Counted from the first letter of the stretch, positions 38,007-49,329 are shown. The stretch is 64,000 nt of DNA from Paracoccaceae bacterium (GCA_029862205.1 JAOTXT010000014.1:1-64000), one strand, 5' to 3'. The notes: generated by a model from the letters alone, not told the origin. Numbers and translations: made by a program.

Positions 38007-39266
38007 TCAGCGGCCAATCTCCAGCAGTTTCCCGACCAGGTCGTAGAACGCGTCGACGACGACCGGTTTGGCGAGATAAGCGTCCATCCCCTCGGCCAGG
38101 GCGTGGCGCCGGTCGGCGGCTCCGGCATAAGCGGTCAGCGCAATCGCCTTGACCGCACCCGCGGGGCCGGGCATCGCCCGGATCTGGCGGATTGCCGCGA
38201 TGCCGCCCATGCCGGGCATCTGCAAATCCAGCACAACCAGGTCCGCAGGTTCCGCCTCCTGCCGAGCCACCAGCTCGGCCCCGTCGGCCAGGACCTCGAT
38301 CCCGGCGCCCGTGGGCGCCAGGATGGCGCGCAGCAGAAGCTGGTTGGTCGCCACATCCTCGGCGATCAGCACGCGCCTGCCAGTCAGGTCGGGAATCCGT
38401 TCGGGCGCCGTTCCCGGGCTCAGCCGGGTCCGTTCATCGGTGCCGGCTTGGATCAATTCGTAGAGCGCCAGGTTGAGGCGCCGCCACGGCAGGGGCGGGC
38501 GCAGGATCATGTCGAAGAGACCCGGCTCCCCGCCGCCGGGGACGCGATCGAGATGGTCCCCCAGAAGCAGGATCGCGGCCTCCGCCAGCACCGGATCCTC
38601 GCGGAACTGCCGGGCGATCCTGCTCGCGTCGTCGCCTAGGAAATCCGCGTCCAGGACCAGAAGGTCGGGCGTCCCACCTGCCCGGGCGCACGCCAGCACG
38701 TCGCGCGCGTCGTCGACGATGCTCAGCTCCATGCCGAGCGCGGCGATCGACTCCGCATGCCACTCGGTGCAAAGCGCGGGCCGCTCGACCATCATCAGGC
38801 GCTTGTCGCGGAAGGACGCGCCCCATTGGTCACCCACGGTCGGCCCGTCGCCTGGCTGCGCGGGCAACGGGACCAGGACCGACTCGACCCCGGCCGCCGT
38901 TGGCCGTGGCCGCGGCGCGGCGTCGGTTCCCCCAATCCTGCCAGCCCAAAGACCGGCCAGCCCTCGGGCGGGCGTCCGATCCGGATCGACCCAGCGGGCG
39001 GCTTCTAGAACCGGTGGCGCTTGATCGTCACCACCGCGCCAGACCGCCAGCGCGATCCGTTGGGTCGAGCGTGCAGCCAAGGTGTGGTTCAGCCCGTGGC
39101 GCAGATAATCCGCGAAGCCAGCAGCGTCCCCCTCGACACGGCGCGGCAGCCGATTGTCCACATGCGAGAATAGTCCGATCCCGCGCGAAAAAGCGGTCAC
39201 CGAAGCGCCTGCCAGCGTGCTTCGCAGCGTTTCTTCCAGATCGATCGACTTGTCGGATAAGGGCAA
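38007..39266 (-). CDS. Receiver-domain protein, remnant of a hybrid kinase
   Basis: 419 residues. About 30-77 (DNRLPRRVEGDAAGFADYLR, then IALAVW) resembles the start of a histidine-kinase ATPase domain that has lost its nucleotide motifs. Residues 155-275 look like a degenerate receiver. Residues 297-415 form a full receiver: acidic LIAEDVATNQ, phospho-acceptor Asp347 in VVLDLQMPGM, then ALTAYAG and YLAKPV. No DNA-binding or kinase core remains. It could act as a phosphate sink or scaffold. Confidence 0.8.
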   Translation of the reverse strand: MPLSDKSIDLEETLRSTLAGASVTAFSRGIGLFSHVDNRLPRRVEGDAAGFADYLRHGLNHTLAARSTQRIALAVWRGGDDQAPPVLEAARWVDPDRTPARGLAGLWAGRIGGTDAAPRPRPTAAGVESVLVPLPAQPGDGPTVGDQWGASFRDKRLMMVERPALCTEWHAESIAALGMELSIVDDARDVLACARAGGTPDLLVLDADFLGDDASRIARQFREDPVLAEAAILLLGDHLDRVPGGGEPGLFDMILRPPLPWRRLNLALYELIQAGTDERTRLSPGTAPERIPDLTGRRVLIAEDVATNQLLLRAILAPTGAGIEVLADGAELVARQEAEPADLVVLDLQMPGMGGIAAIRQIRAMPGPAGAVKAIALTAYAGAADRRHALAEGMDAYLAKPVVVDAFYDLVGKLLEIGR

Positions 39267-39378
39267 GACTTTCGCGTCCGTCTATCGCGGCCAGGCCGAT
39301 ATCATTGCAAGCCCGGTCCGAATGAAGGCGCGACGATACCCAATCGTTTGCCCTGCGGAAAGTGCGACACCTGGACGC

Positions 39379-39777
39379 TCACAGCCAATCGCGCAACGCC
39401 GCGACCAGGGGTTTGTCGGCAGGCGGCATCGGGTAGTCCTTCAGATCACCCTTGCGCACCCAGGCCAGGCGCTGGCCCTCCAAGGCAGCGACCGTGCCCC
39501 GCCATTTCCGGCAGGCGTAGAGCGGCATCAGCAAATGGAATTCCTCATAGGCGTGGCTCGCGAAGCTCAAGGGTGCCAGGCAGCTCTCCCAGGTCGATAT
39601 CCCCAACTCCTCCTCGATCTCGCGCATGAGACACGCTTCCGGCGTCTCGTCCGGCTCGACCTTGCCGCCTGGAAACTCCCACAGCCCCGCCATCGACTTT
39701 CCTTGCGGGCGTTCGGCCAACAGCACCCGGCCGTCCGGGTCAATCAGCGCCACCGCAGCGACCAGGACAAGCTTCAC
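39379..39777 (-). CDS. mutT: Nudix hydrolase, MutT type
   Basis: 132 residues from a GTG at 39777 that overlaps the argJ stop (GTGA). The Nudix box GGKVEPDETPEACLMREIEEE is complete, preceded by the MutT-like MAGLWEFPGGK. It probably hydrolyses 8-oxo-dGTP to prevent mispairing. argJ-mutT adjacency is typical for Rhodobacterales. Confidence 0.92.
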   Translation of the reverse strand: MKLVLVAAVALIDPDGRVLLAERPQGKSMAGLWEFPGGKVEPDETPEACLMREIEEELGISTWESCLAPLSFASHAYEEFHLLMPLYACRKWRGTVAALEGQRLAWVRKGDLKDYPMPPADKPLVAALRDWL

Positions 39778-41132
39778 GAACGGTAATCCGCGTTAATCTC
39801 GATATAGCGATGGGTCAGGTCGCAGGTCCAAACCGTGGCGCGCCCGGCGCCGACCCCCACGTCGACGCCGATATCCAGCTCGGCGCGTTTCATGTAAGCC
39901 GCCCCCAGCTCCTCGGAATAAGAAGGCGAGACCCACCCCTCCTCGGCAACCTGGATCTTGCCGAACCGGATCGAAAGCTTGTCCCTATCGGCGGCCTCGC
40001 CAGACTTGCCCACCGCCATGACGATCCGGCCCCAATTCGGGTCCTCGCCAGCAATCGCCGTTTTGACCAGCGGCGAATTGGCGATGGTGAGGCCAATCTT
40101 GCGCGCGGCGCGGGACGACTTGGCCCCGGTCACGGTGATCGCGACGATCTTCGAGGCCCCCTCGCCGTCCTTGACCACCTGAATTGCCAGATCGCGCATG
40201 ACATCGCCGAGCGCGGCGCGGAACGCCCGCAGCCTCGGATCGCGGCGGTCCGCAATCGGCGCCATCTTCGCCTTCCCGGTAGCGCCTACGAGCAGTGTGT
40301 CCGAGGTCGACGTGTCGCTGTCGACCGTGATTGAATTGAAGGTTTCGTCGGTCAAGCCGGCGAGCGTATCCTGCAGCACCCCCTGGTCGATCTTCGCGTC
40401 GGTGAAGAGGAAGACCAGCATCGTCGCCATATCCGGCGCGATCATTCCCGAGCCCTTGGCGAAACCGGAAATGGTTACCGGTACCCCGTCCAAATCGGTG
40501 ACCGTGCTGGCGCCCTTCGGGAAGGTATCAGTTGTCATGATCGCCTTGGCCGCGCCCTTCTGGCCTTTTGGCGACAGCTTTTTTGCCAGCGCTTCCAGCT
40601 TTCGGGTCACTTTTTCGGAAGGCAACGGCTCGCCGATCACGCCGGTCGAAGCCATGAAGACATTGCCCTTGGGCGTGCCTAGCGCCTTGCCCGCCGCCTT
40701 CATCACCGCCTCGACCGCGTCGGCCCCGTGACGCCCGGTAAAGGCATTGGCGTTGCCCGAATTGACTACGATCCCCAGCTTGCGGCGGTTCGGCTTGGCG
40801 GCCAGCGCCGCCAGCCGTTCCTCGCACCAGAGCACCGGCGCCGCCCGCGTCGCCGAGCGGGTAAAGGTGCCGGCCATCACCGAGCCCGCGGCCAGTTCCG
40901 CCAGCATAACGTCTGAGCGGCCCTTGTAGCGCACGCCCGCGGCGGCACTTGCCAGAAGCAAACCATCCACTGACGGCAAGTCCGGAAACATGTCAGGCGC
41001 AAAAGGCGAGATCGGCGGCGCCATCTCGGCCTCCAGTGCCGCGATCTCGGCAGCCAGCTTGGCTTGGCGCCGCTTCATCGCGGCTAGCTGCTTGATCTTC
41101 GCCGCTCGGTCCTCGCTCTTTCCCTTGTCCAT
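39774..41132 (-). CDS. argJ: Glutamate N-acetyltransferase / amino-acid acetyltransferase
   Basis: 452 residues from the ATG at 41132 (a G-run ribosome site lies upstream); an ATG at 41024 with GGAGG just before it would give 416 residues, nearer the family size. The extra 36 N-terminal residues form a Lys/Ala/Glu-rich helix. Catalytic region: KGASTVTDLDGV-type segment with the autocleavage site KGSGMIAPDMATML (nucleophile Thr in this block), plus VVNSGNANAFTG. It transfers acetyl from N-acetylornithine to glutamate in arginine synthesis. Confidence 0.9.
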   Translation of the reverse strand: MDKGKSEDRAAKIKQLAAMKRRQAKLAAEIAALEAEMAPPISPFAPDMFPDLPSVDGLLLASAAAGVRYKGRSDVMLAELAAGSVMAGTFTRSATRAAPVLWCEERLAALAAKPNRRKLGIVVNSGNANAFTGRHGADAVEAVMKAAGKALGTPKGNVFMASTGVIGEPLPSEKVTRKLEALAKKLSPKGQKGAAKAIMTTDTFPKGASTVTDLDGVPVTISGFAKGSGMIAPDMATMLVFLFTDAKIDQGVLQDTLAGLTDETFNSITVDSDTSTSDTLLVGATGKAKMAPIADRRDPRLRAFRAALGDVMRDLAIQVVKDGEGASKIVAITVTGAKSSRAARKIGLTIANSPLVKTAIAGEDPNWGRIVMAVGKSGEAADRDKLSIRFGKIQVAEEGWVSPSYSEELGAAYMKRAELDIGVDVGVGAGRATVWTCDLTHRYIEINADYRS

Positions 41133-41182
41133 GTATCCCCCCAGACGTCGTCCTATTTCGCGGCGTCTTGCTCCGCGTCGCC

Positions 41183-42121
41183 CTATTCCGCGGCGTCCAG
41201 CATATCATCGGCCCGGATCGCCTGCGCGGGCAGGGGCGGCTCCGGCTTCACAATCTCGGCCGAGGCGCGGATTTCGGCTAGGATCTCCTCCTGCGACTTC
41301 TGAATCACCTCACCCAGCAATTCGTCCTGCACCTCTTCAAGCGGCGGCGTCGCGCGCTCGCGGCTCTCGTCCAGCTTGATCAAATGCCAGCCGAAGGCGG
41401 TCTGCACCGGATCGCTGATCGTGCCCGGCTCCATGGCGAAGGCGGCATTGGCGAATTCCGGCACCATGTCGGACTTGACGAACCAGCCTAGATCGCCCCC
41501 GCGCTGCGCGGTGCCGTCGGTCCCATGCTCCTTCGCGAGCTCGGCGAAATCCGCGCCGCCATCGATCTGCGCTTTGAGATCCGCGGCCTTTTCCTGGCTA
41601 TCGACCAGAATATGCCCGGCCCGCACCTCGATGGCCGGTTCGGAGTTGGCGTAGCGCTCCTGATAGAGCGCCTCGACCGCCTCGGGCGTCGCCCGCTCGG
41701 CAATGCGGCTGCGCAGATAAGCATCGGCCAGGATCGCGCGCGTCTGGTTCAGCAGGTTGTAGGCCACTGCCGGGCGCTGATCGAGCCCGGCTTTGCGGCC
41801 CGCCTCGGCCAACAGCATCTGGTCGATCATCTGGTCGATCAGCGCTTCATACAGAACCTGGTCCGGCATTTGCTGATATTGATCGGGCAATTCGCGGCGC
41901 AGCGCCACTAGTTCGCCCAGCTCCATCGGAACACCGTCGACGATCGCCAGCGGCGAGCGGATGGTGAAGGCGCCTGCGGTTTCACCCTCGCCGGATTCGG
42001 CCTCGGCGCTGGCGCCGCTCTCGGAACTCTCTGTCGTGCTTTGCGCGAGCGCCGCCCCCGCACCGAAAGACAGTGTCAGCAACAGGGCAAGCATCGGCAC
42101 AGTCGGTGCGGTGAGTTTCAC
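41183..42121 (-). CDS. Parvulin-type peptidylprolyl isomerase, secreted
   Basis: 312 residues from a GTG at 42121 with AAGGAGA upstream, giving a signal peptide ending AALAQS. An acidic Ser/Glu linker and a SurA-like N-domain (YEALIDQMIDQMLLAEAGRK) precede the parvulin domain (VRAGHILVDSQEKAADLKAQ, then GTDGTAQRGGDLGWF and FGWHLIKLDESR). It folds exported proteins in the periplasm. Divergent from secA. Just after the stop the last codons are repeated in frame and followed by a second stop (LDAAE, then DAAK). Confidence 0.9.
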   Translation of the reverse strand: MKLTAPTVPMLALLLTLSFGAGAALAQSTTESSESGASAEAESGEGETAGAFTIRSPLAIVDGVPMELGELVALRRELPDQYQQMPDQVLYEALIDQMIDQMLLAEAGRKAGLDQRPAVAYNLLNQTRAILADAYLRSRIAERATPEAVEALYQERYANSEPAIEVRAGHILVDSQEKAADLKAQIDGGADFAELAKEHGTDGTAQRGGDLGWFVKSDMVPEFANAAFAMEPGTISDPVQTAFGWHLIKLDESRERATPPLEEVQDELLGEVIQKSQEEILAEIRASAEIVKPEPPLPAQAIRADDMLDAAE

Positions 42122-42199
42122 GGGAGTTTCTCCTTGATTTTGCGGGGATTTATGGAGCCCTAGCGGCCCCGATCGCGGGTCGGTCCAGGGGCCGGGGCG

Positions 42200-42228
42200 T
42201 TGACACTCACCCTCCCCGAAAATATGTC
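42200..42228 (+). promoter_or_regulatory. Possible secA promoter
   Basis: TTGACA at 42200-42205 and a TATGTC at 42223-42228, 17 bases apart, in the 274-base gap between the divergent parvulin and secA genes. The -10 match is weak (3 of 6). Confidence 0.35.
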
Positions 42229-42395
42229 TCACGCCGGGTCCGATCGCCGGATGGCTCGCCAGACTTAATCCGATGCGTTCCGGGCCTCAAGCGCCGATGC
42301 GCGTTTTGTGATCCCGCTTGGCCGCATACAAGGTCTGGACGGGGTGCCGGAGACAGCAAGCGGCCCGGCCCGCCGCGCCATGGAGAAATCACCTG

Positions 42396-45170
<2,775 letters not shown>

Positions 45171-45225
45171 GCTGGACCTGACCGGCATCGCGCCCGCCTT
45201 CAGTCGCGCCCATCCCTCAGCCGCC

Positions 45226-45284
45226 ATCCCCGCGAAGGCGGGGATCTCCGGTCAACGCCATCTGACCCTCCGCCTTCGCGAAGG
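45226..45284. repeat. Alphaproteobacterial-type hairpin repeat
   Basis: Hairpin ATCCCCGC-GAAG-GCGGGGAT at 45226-45245, followed by the palindrome CCTTCGCGAAGG at 45273-45284. The GAAGGCGGGGAT type is a widespread dispersed repeat. It may also act as the secA terminator. Confidence 0.8.
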
Positions 45285-45310
45285 ATGACAGCCTGTGAAA
45301 AATCGGATTG

Positions 45311-45970
45311 TCAGCGGGTCGACCGCGCATCGGGCCGCGCCGCGGATGCATCGGCGCTATGCGAGCGCCCCTCCCGCAGCGCCTGGGCGATGATCTGGAG
45401 CGAAGACCAAAGGAAACGGCTCGCCATAACACCCGCGACTATCAAATCCGGCCAAGCAGTGCCAGTCGCCCAAACGCCACTCGCGGCCAGGACCACCGAC
45501 AGATTGCCGATCGCGTCATTCCGGCTGCACAGCCAGACCGAGCGCACGTTCGCGTCGCCGTCCCGGTATTTCAGGAGCAACAAGACACTGGCGAGGTTTG
45601 CGGCAAAGGCAAGAAACCCGATTGCCCCCATGATCTCCGCCTGCGGAACTCCGAGGATAAGGACATGGTACAAGGTTGAGCCCAGCACCCAGAAGCCCAT
45701 GATCCCAAGGCTCAACCCCTTTAGCAGCGCCGCGCGCACGCGCCAGATCAGCGGCATGCCGATGACGAAAAGCGAGATCGCATAAGTCGCCGTGTCGCCG
45801 AGAAAGTCGAGCGAGTCGGCCTTCAGGGCCTGCGATCCAGCAAGCTGGCCCGCGCCCATCTCGATAACGAACATCGTGAAGTTGATGGCGATCACGATCC
45901 ACAGCACGCGCCGGTATGCCGGCGAGACACCGTCAAACTTCAGGTCTTCGCCACACCCGCAGCCTGGCAT
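45311..45970 (-). CDS. CDF-family cation efflux protein
   Basis: 219 residues, a short cation diffusion facilitator. The N-terminus MPGCGCGED offers a Cys pair for metal. About six membrane helices; the helix 2 metal site is LKADSLDFLGD and the helix 5 region is CSRNDAIGN. It lacks a long C-terminal cytoplasmic domain. It exports a divalent metal (Zn, Cd or Co are typical). It is divergent from the MerR gene and served by the MerR-type promoter at 46018-46048. Confidence 0.85.
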   Translation of the reverse strand: MPGCGCGEDLKFDGVSPAYRRVLWIVIAINFTMFVIEMGAGQLAGSQALKADSLDFLGDTATYAISLFVIGMPLIWRVRAALLKGLSLGIMGFWVLGSTLYHVLILGVPQAEIMGAIGFLAFAANLASVLLLLKYRDGDANVRSVWLCSRNDAIGNLSVVLAASGVWATGTAWPDLIVAGVMASRFLWSSLQIIAQALREGRSHSADASAARPDARSTR

Positions 45971-46017
45971 CTTCGCGCTCTCCCGTCGGAATCGAGTCTT
46001 TGCGCATCGCTCACTGT

Positions 46018-46048
46018 AATCTAGGGTCTCTAGTTACTAGAGATACAA
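46018..46048 (-). promoter_or_regulatory. MerR-type promoter/operator for the CDF gene
   Basis: On the minus strand: -35 TTGTAT (46048-46043), a 19-base spacer, and -10 TAGATT (46023-46018). The spacer begins with the dyad CTCTAG-TAA-CTAGAG (46042-46028). The overlong spacer with an internal dyad is diagnostic for promoters untwisted by MerR regulators; the dyad resembles CadR/PbrR sites. Confidence 0.88.
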
Positions 46049-46057
46049 GAGGGCAGC

Positions 46058-46492
46058 ATGGAAGAAATCGAATTCACGATCGGCCACCTCTCGCGGGAGA
46101 CCGGCTGCAAGATTCCCACCATCCGGTATTATGAGAATATCGGTCTAATGCCCAAGCCCCCGCGGTCCACTGGGAATACCAGGGTATATGAGCACTCGCA
46201 TCTGCAGAGGCTCGACTTCATCCAGCATTGCCGTGAATTGGGCTTCAATCAGAATGCGATCCGCGAACTCTTGGACTTGACTGACCGTCCGGACCAATCC
46301 TGCGCGGCGGTGACCGAGATCGCGCAGACGCATCTCGAAACCGTCAATCAGCGCATCTCCAGACTAACGGCGCTCAAATCAGAGCTAAAACACATGATCA
46401 CCGCGTGTGAAGGCGGCCGGATCGAACAGTGCCGCATTATCGAGAGATTAGCGGATCATTCCCACACGACCTCTCGAACCCAGGCAAAGTGA
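46058..46492 (+). CDS. MerR-family metal regulator, CadR/PbrR type
   Basis: 144 residues. N-terminal winged helix FTIGHLSRETGCKIPTIRYY, dimer helix, and metal cysteines Cys82, Cys117 and Cys125. The Cys82-Cys117 gap of 35 equals that of CadR/PbrR/MerR. The sequence TIRYYENIGLMPKPPRSTGN is typical of the Cd/Pb/Zn group. GAGGG precedes the start. It likely activates both the CDF gene and the TRAP genes, given the matching operators. Confidence 0.9.
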   Translation: MEEIEFTIGHLSRETGCKIPTIRYYENIGLMPKPPRSTGNTRVYEHSHLQRLDFIQHCRELGFNQNAIRELLDLTDRPDQSCAAVTEIAQTHLETVNQRISRLTALKSELKHMITACEGGRIEQCRIIERLADHSHTTSRTQAK

Positions 46493-46542
46493 GGCACGGG
46501 GAAACAGTATCGAGCCTGCGTTTGCCGCCCCGCAGGTTGTGC

Positions 46543-46573
46543 TTGCATCTATAGTCACTATAGACATTAACCT
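46543..46573 (+). promoter_or_regulatory. MerR-type promoter/operator for the TRAP genes
   Basis: -35 TTGCAT (46543-46548), a 19-base spacer, -10 TAACCT (46568-46573). The spacer begins with the perfect dyad CTATAG-TCA-CTATAG (46549-46563). Layout and bases closely match the CDF promoter: in both, the dyad follows the -35 directly and is 15 bases long. The -10 is weak, as expected for an activated promoter. Confidence 0.8.
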
Positions 46574-46653
46574 CCCTTCCCGAAGCAAGAATCCACCTGC
46601 CGCATCGCGTTGCGATAAGGCGGACAGGTCAGGGAAAGAGGGGGCGTGCGGGC

Positions 46654-47163
46654 ATGAACGGCTGGCTCAGACAGTTGCGCAGAATCGTCAAGTTCGGAGG
46701 GGGTGTTGCGGCTTTCGTGTTCCTTCCGGGACTGACACTCACCTCGATTTTCGACATCGCGACCAGGCGGTTTCTGCAGCTCGGGTCGACGCCGCTGCAG
46801 GAGCTGACCTGGCACTTCTTCTTTGCCTGCGTGATGTTCGGCATCGGCTGGACCTATATCGCAGACCGGCACGTGCGGGTCGATATCGTTCGGGAGCGTT
46901 TACCGCGACGGATGCAAGCCCGGATAGAAAGGGCGCTGCTGATTATCCTACTGATACCGCTTTCTCTGATCCTCGTGTGGTTCGGCGCCCGGATGGCTTG
47001 GATCTCATACGTCCAGGACGAGGGTTCGCGCGCCGCGCTCGGGCTTTCCGCGCGCTGGATCATCAAGTCGGCGCTGCCCATCGGCGCGTTCCTGTTGTTA
47101 CTTGGCGCCTGCTACCGGCTGGCGCGGCCCCTTAGTACGGGCGAGGACCAGCGGGGATGCTGA
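46654..47163 (+). CDS. TRAP transporter small permease (DctQ type)
   Basis: 169 residues with four hydrophobic helices. The DctQ pattern is visible in SIFDIATRRFLQLGSTPLQELTW, then IADRHVRVDIVRERLP. It pairs with the large permease that overlaps its end by 7 bases. It lies 81 bases after the MerR-type promoter. No DctP gene is adjacent. Confidence 0.88.
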   Translation: MNGWLRQLRRIVKFGGGVAAFVFLPGLTLTSIFDIATRRFLQLGSTPLQELTWHFFFACVMFGIGWTYIADRHVRVDIVRERLPRRMQARIERALLIILLIPLSLILVWFGARMAWISYVQDEGSRAALGLSARWIIKSALPIGAFLLLLGACYRLARPLSTGEDQRGC

Positions 47164-48515
47164 TCGACTACCTTCCGGTTCTGATGCTGCTCACGCTCGC
47201 GGTTCTCCTGTTCAGCGGGTTTCCGGTCGGCGGCATTCTAGCGGGCATCGGCATAGGCTTCGCATTGATCGGCGTTGCGGTCGACGAGTTCCCCGTCGCA
47301 TCGTTCTTCCTGATTCCGTACCGCATCTACAGTTCTGTGGGCGAGAACCTGGTCTATCCCGCAGTGCCAATGCTGCTCTTCATGGGGGTGGCGCTGGAAA
47401 TCAGCGGCGCGGCGCGGGAATTGCTGCTTTGCCTGCGAAGAATACTCTCATGGGTGCCGGGCAACATGTGCGTCTCGGTAATCCTGATCGGATTGCTGCT
47501 GGCGCCAATGGCCGGAGTGGTCGGCGCCTCGGTGGCGACGATCACTCTGGCGGCCCTGCCGACCATGCTGGGACAGCGTTACCGTCCAGAGATCGCGACC
47601 GGCGCGATTGCGGCCGCCGGCACGCTGGGGGTGATCGCACCACCGGCCATTATATTGTTTTTTCTGTCGGACGCGCTCGAGGTGACGATCGCCTCGATGT
47701 TCCTGGCGCCGATCGTGCCGATCCTGGCGCTGGCACTGACATTCATCCTGTATTTCGTGGCCGCTGATTGGATCCGGCCGAGCATGCCCGACAAAACTCT
47801 CCTGTCGCAGTCCACCGAGTCGCTGTTGATCTACCTCCTCCGCGGCCTCGTGCTTCCAGTTGGTCTGATCGCGCTCGTCCTCGGCTCGATCATCGCCGGC
47901 TGGGTCGCACCGTCGGAATCCGCCGCCGTTGGCGCTGTTGGCGCGGCGTTGCTGATCTCTCTCTATCGCGGCTTCGATTTATCGCTTTTGCGCCAGGCGC
48001 TCTGGCGGACGATGACGATCACGGCGATGGTGTTTTTCGTGGTGATGGGCGCCAGCGTGTTCTCTCTGGTCTTCCGCTTTTATGGTGGAGATGACATCGC
48101 CAAAGGCCTGTTCGACGACTTGGCAGTTTCCGATTTCGAAATCCTTCTAATTGTTTTGCTGATCCTGTTCGTGCTGGGGTTTTTCATCGATTGGATCGAA
48201 ATCATCCTCGTTTCACTGCCGATCCTCTACCCGGTGATCCGCGATCTCGATTTCACGCAATATGTAGGCTCGGACCAACTCGCCAGAGTGTGGATCGGCG
48301 CCTTGGTCGCCCTCGTGCTTCAGACATCATTTTTGACGCCGCCATTTGGGTTCGCACTATTCTTCCTGAAAGGGTCGGCACCACCGCAGATCGACATGCT
48401 GCAAATCTATCGCGGCGTCGTTCCACTCGTATTGCTCCAGCTCTTGACCATCGCTTTCGTCCTGGCAATGCCAACGATTGCAACTTGGCTTCCAGCTCAA
48501 ACACTCGGGATGTGA
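47157..48515 (+). CDS. TRAP transporter large permease (DctM type)
   Basis: 452 residues with about 12 hydrophobic helices. DctM blocks include FPVGGILAGIGIG, VYPAVPMLLFMGVALEISG, the GVIAPPAIILFFLSDALEV segment and TPPFGFALFFLKG near the end. The DctQM pair moves a solute with Na+ after delivery by a DctP protein, which is missing nearby. The gene ends about 40 bases before the secA-end relic. Confidence 0.92.
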   Translation: MLIDYLPVLMLLTLAVLLFSGFPVGGILAGIGIGFALIGVAVDEFPVASFFLIPYRIYSSVGENLVYPAVPMLLFMGVALEISGAARELLLCLRRILSWVPGNMCVSVILIGLLLAPMAGVVGASVATITLAALPTMLGQRYRPEIATGAIAAAGTLGVIAPPAIILFFLSDALEVTIASMFLAPIVPILALALTFILYFVAADWIRPSMPDKTLLSQSTESLLIYLLRGLVLPVGLIALVLGSIIAGWVAPSESAAVGAVGAALLISLYRGFDLSLLRQALWRTMTITAMVFFVVMGASVFSLVFRFYGGDDIAKGLFDDLAVSDFEILLIVLLILFVLGFFIDWIEIILVSLPILYPVIRDLDFTQYVGSDQLARVWIGALVALVLQTSFLTPPFGFALFFLKGSAPPQIDMLQIYRGVVPLVLLQLLTIAFVLAMPTIATWLPAQTLGM

Positions 48516-48545
48516 TCGGGCGGCGCTGCGCCTGAGGGGCTAGCC

Positions 48546-48575
48546 GAAATAAGAACACTGCCACGGGCGGCTTTG
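48546..48575 (+). pseudogene. Decayed copy of the secA 3' end (att-like right repeat)
   Basis: Read in the secA frame this segment gives K-stop-E-H-C-H-G-R-L-stop against K-Y-K-H-C-H-G-R-L-stop of secA. The last 17 of the shared bases (48556-48572) are identical to 45150-45166. It is best explained as the original or displaced secA end left at the right edge of an inserted segment. Confidence 0.8.
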
Positions 48576-48588
48576 ATCTTTCCGGGGA

Positions 48589-49188
48589 TTACTCCCCGGC
48601 AGCCCAGTTCAGCGCCTCTTCCAGCCGGTCGTTGCCCCAGAAGACCTCGCCGCCTCTGGTGACAAAACTCGGCGCGCCGAAAATGCCGAAACGGCCAGCC
48701 AGCACCGTGGCGGCCCGCAAGGCGTCCTTGACCGCCTCGGTCTGCGTTTCCGCCAGCACCGTCTCCGGATCGGCCCCCAGCTCGGCCAGGATTGCCGACA
48801 AAGTGGCGGGATCGGATATCGCCCGGCCCTCGGCGAACTGCGCCGCGAAGGCGCGGCGGCAGAACGCCTCGCCCCAGCCCTGATCGAGCCCGATCAGCGC
48901 CACCCGCGCCGCCTGAACGCTGTTCTGGGGGAACGGCTCGGGCCGCTTCACCTCCGGCAGCCCGAACTGGACCGCTTGGCGCGCCATGTCGCGCCACATA
49001 TAGCGGCCCTTGGCGGGATAGATCTCGAAGGGCGACGTCTCCCAACCCTGAGCCTTGAAGATCGGACCCAGAAGGAACGGTTGCCACTTGACCTCAACGC
49101 CCCGTGCATCGGCGAGCGGCCCAATCCGCATCGCGGCCAAATAGGAATAGGTTGAGGCCAAATCAAACCAGAAGCTCAGTCGTGCCAT
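48589..49188 (-). CDS. DsbA-family protein, 2-hydroxychromene-2-carboxylate isomerase type
   Basis: 199 residues with the thioredoxin/GST-kappa fold start FWFDLASTYSYLAAMRI (S-T-Y at the place of the redox motif) and the cis-Pro region FGIFGAPSFVTRGGEVFWGNDRL. No CxxC is present, so it is a GSH-dependent isomerase type, not an oxidoreductase. It is convergent with the island and, before the insertion, with secA. Confidence 0.88.
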   Translation of the reverse strand: MARLSFWFDLASTYSYLAAMRIGPLADARGVEVKWQPFLLGPIFKAQGWETSPFEIYPAKGRYMWRDMARQAVQFGLPEVKRPEPFPQNSVQAARVALIGLDQGWGEAFCRRAFAAQFAEGRAISDPATLSAILAELGADPETVLAETQTEAVKDALRAATVLAGRFGIFGAPSFVTRGGEVFWGNDRLEEALNWAAGE

Positions 49189-49329
49189 CCCCGCCTCCGC
49201 CTGTCACGAACGCCGAACCAGACGATATAGCCCGCAACACTGATCCATCTCCCGCATTGCGAACGGGTCGCATTCCCCGCCCGCCGATGCTAGGATTTAG
49301 TTATGGGGTCAAGGATAGGGGAGTCCCAG

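Noticed and set aside
45311-48515. Complete transposon with transposase in the secA island
   Set aside because: No transposase or integrase coding region and no terminal inverted repeats were found; only the direct repeat at the edges.
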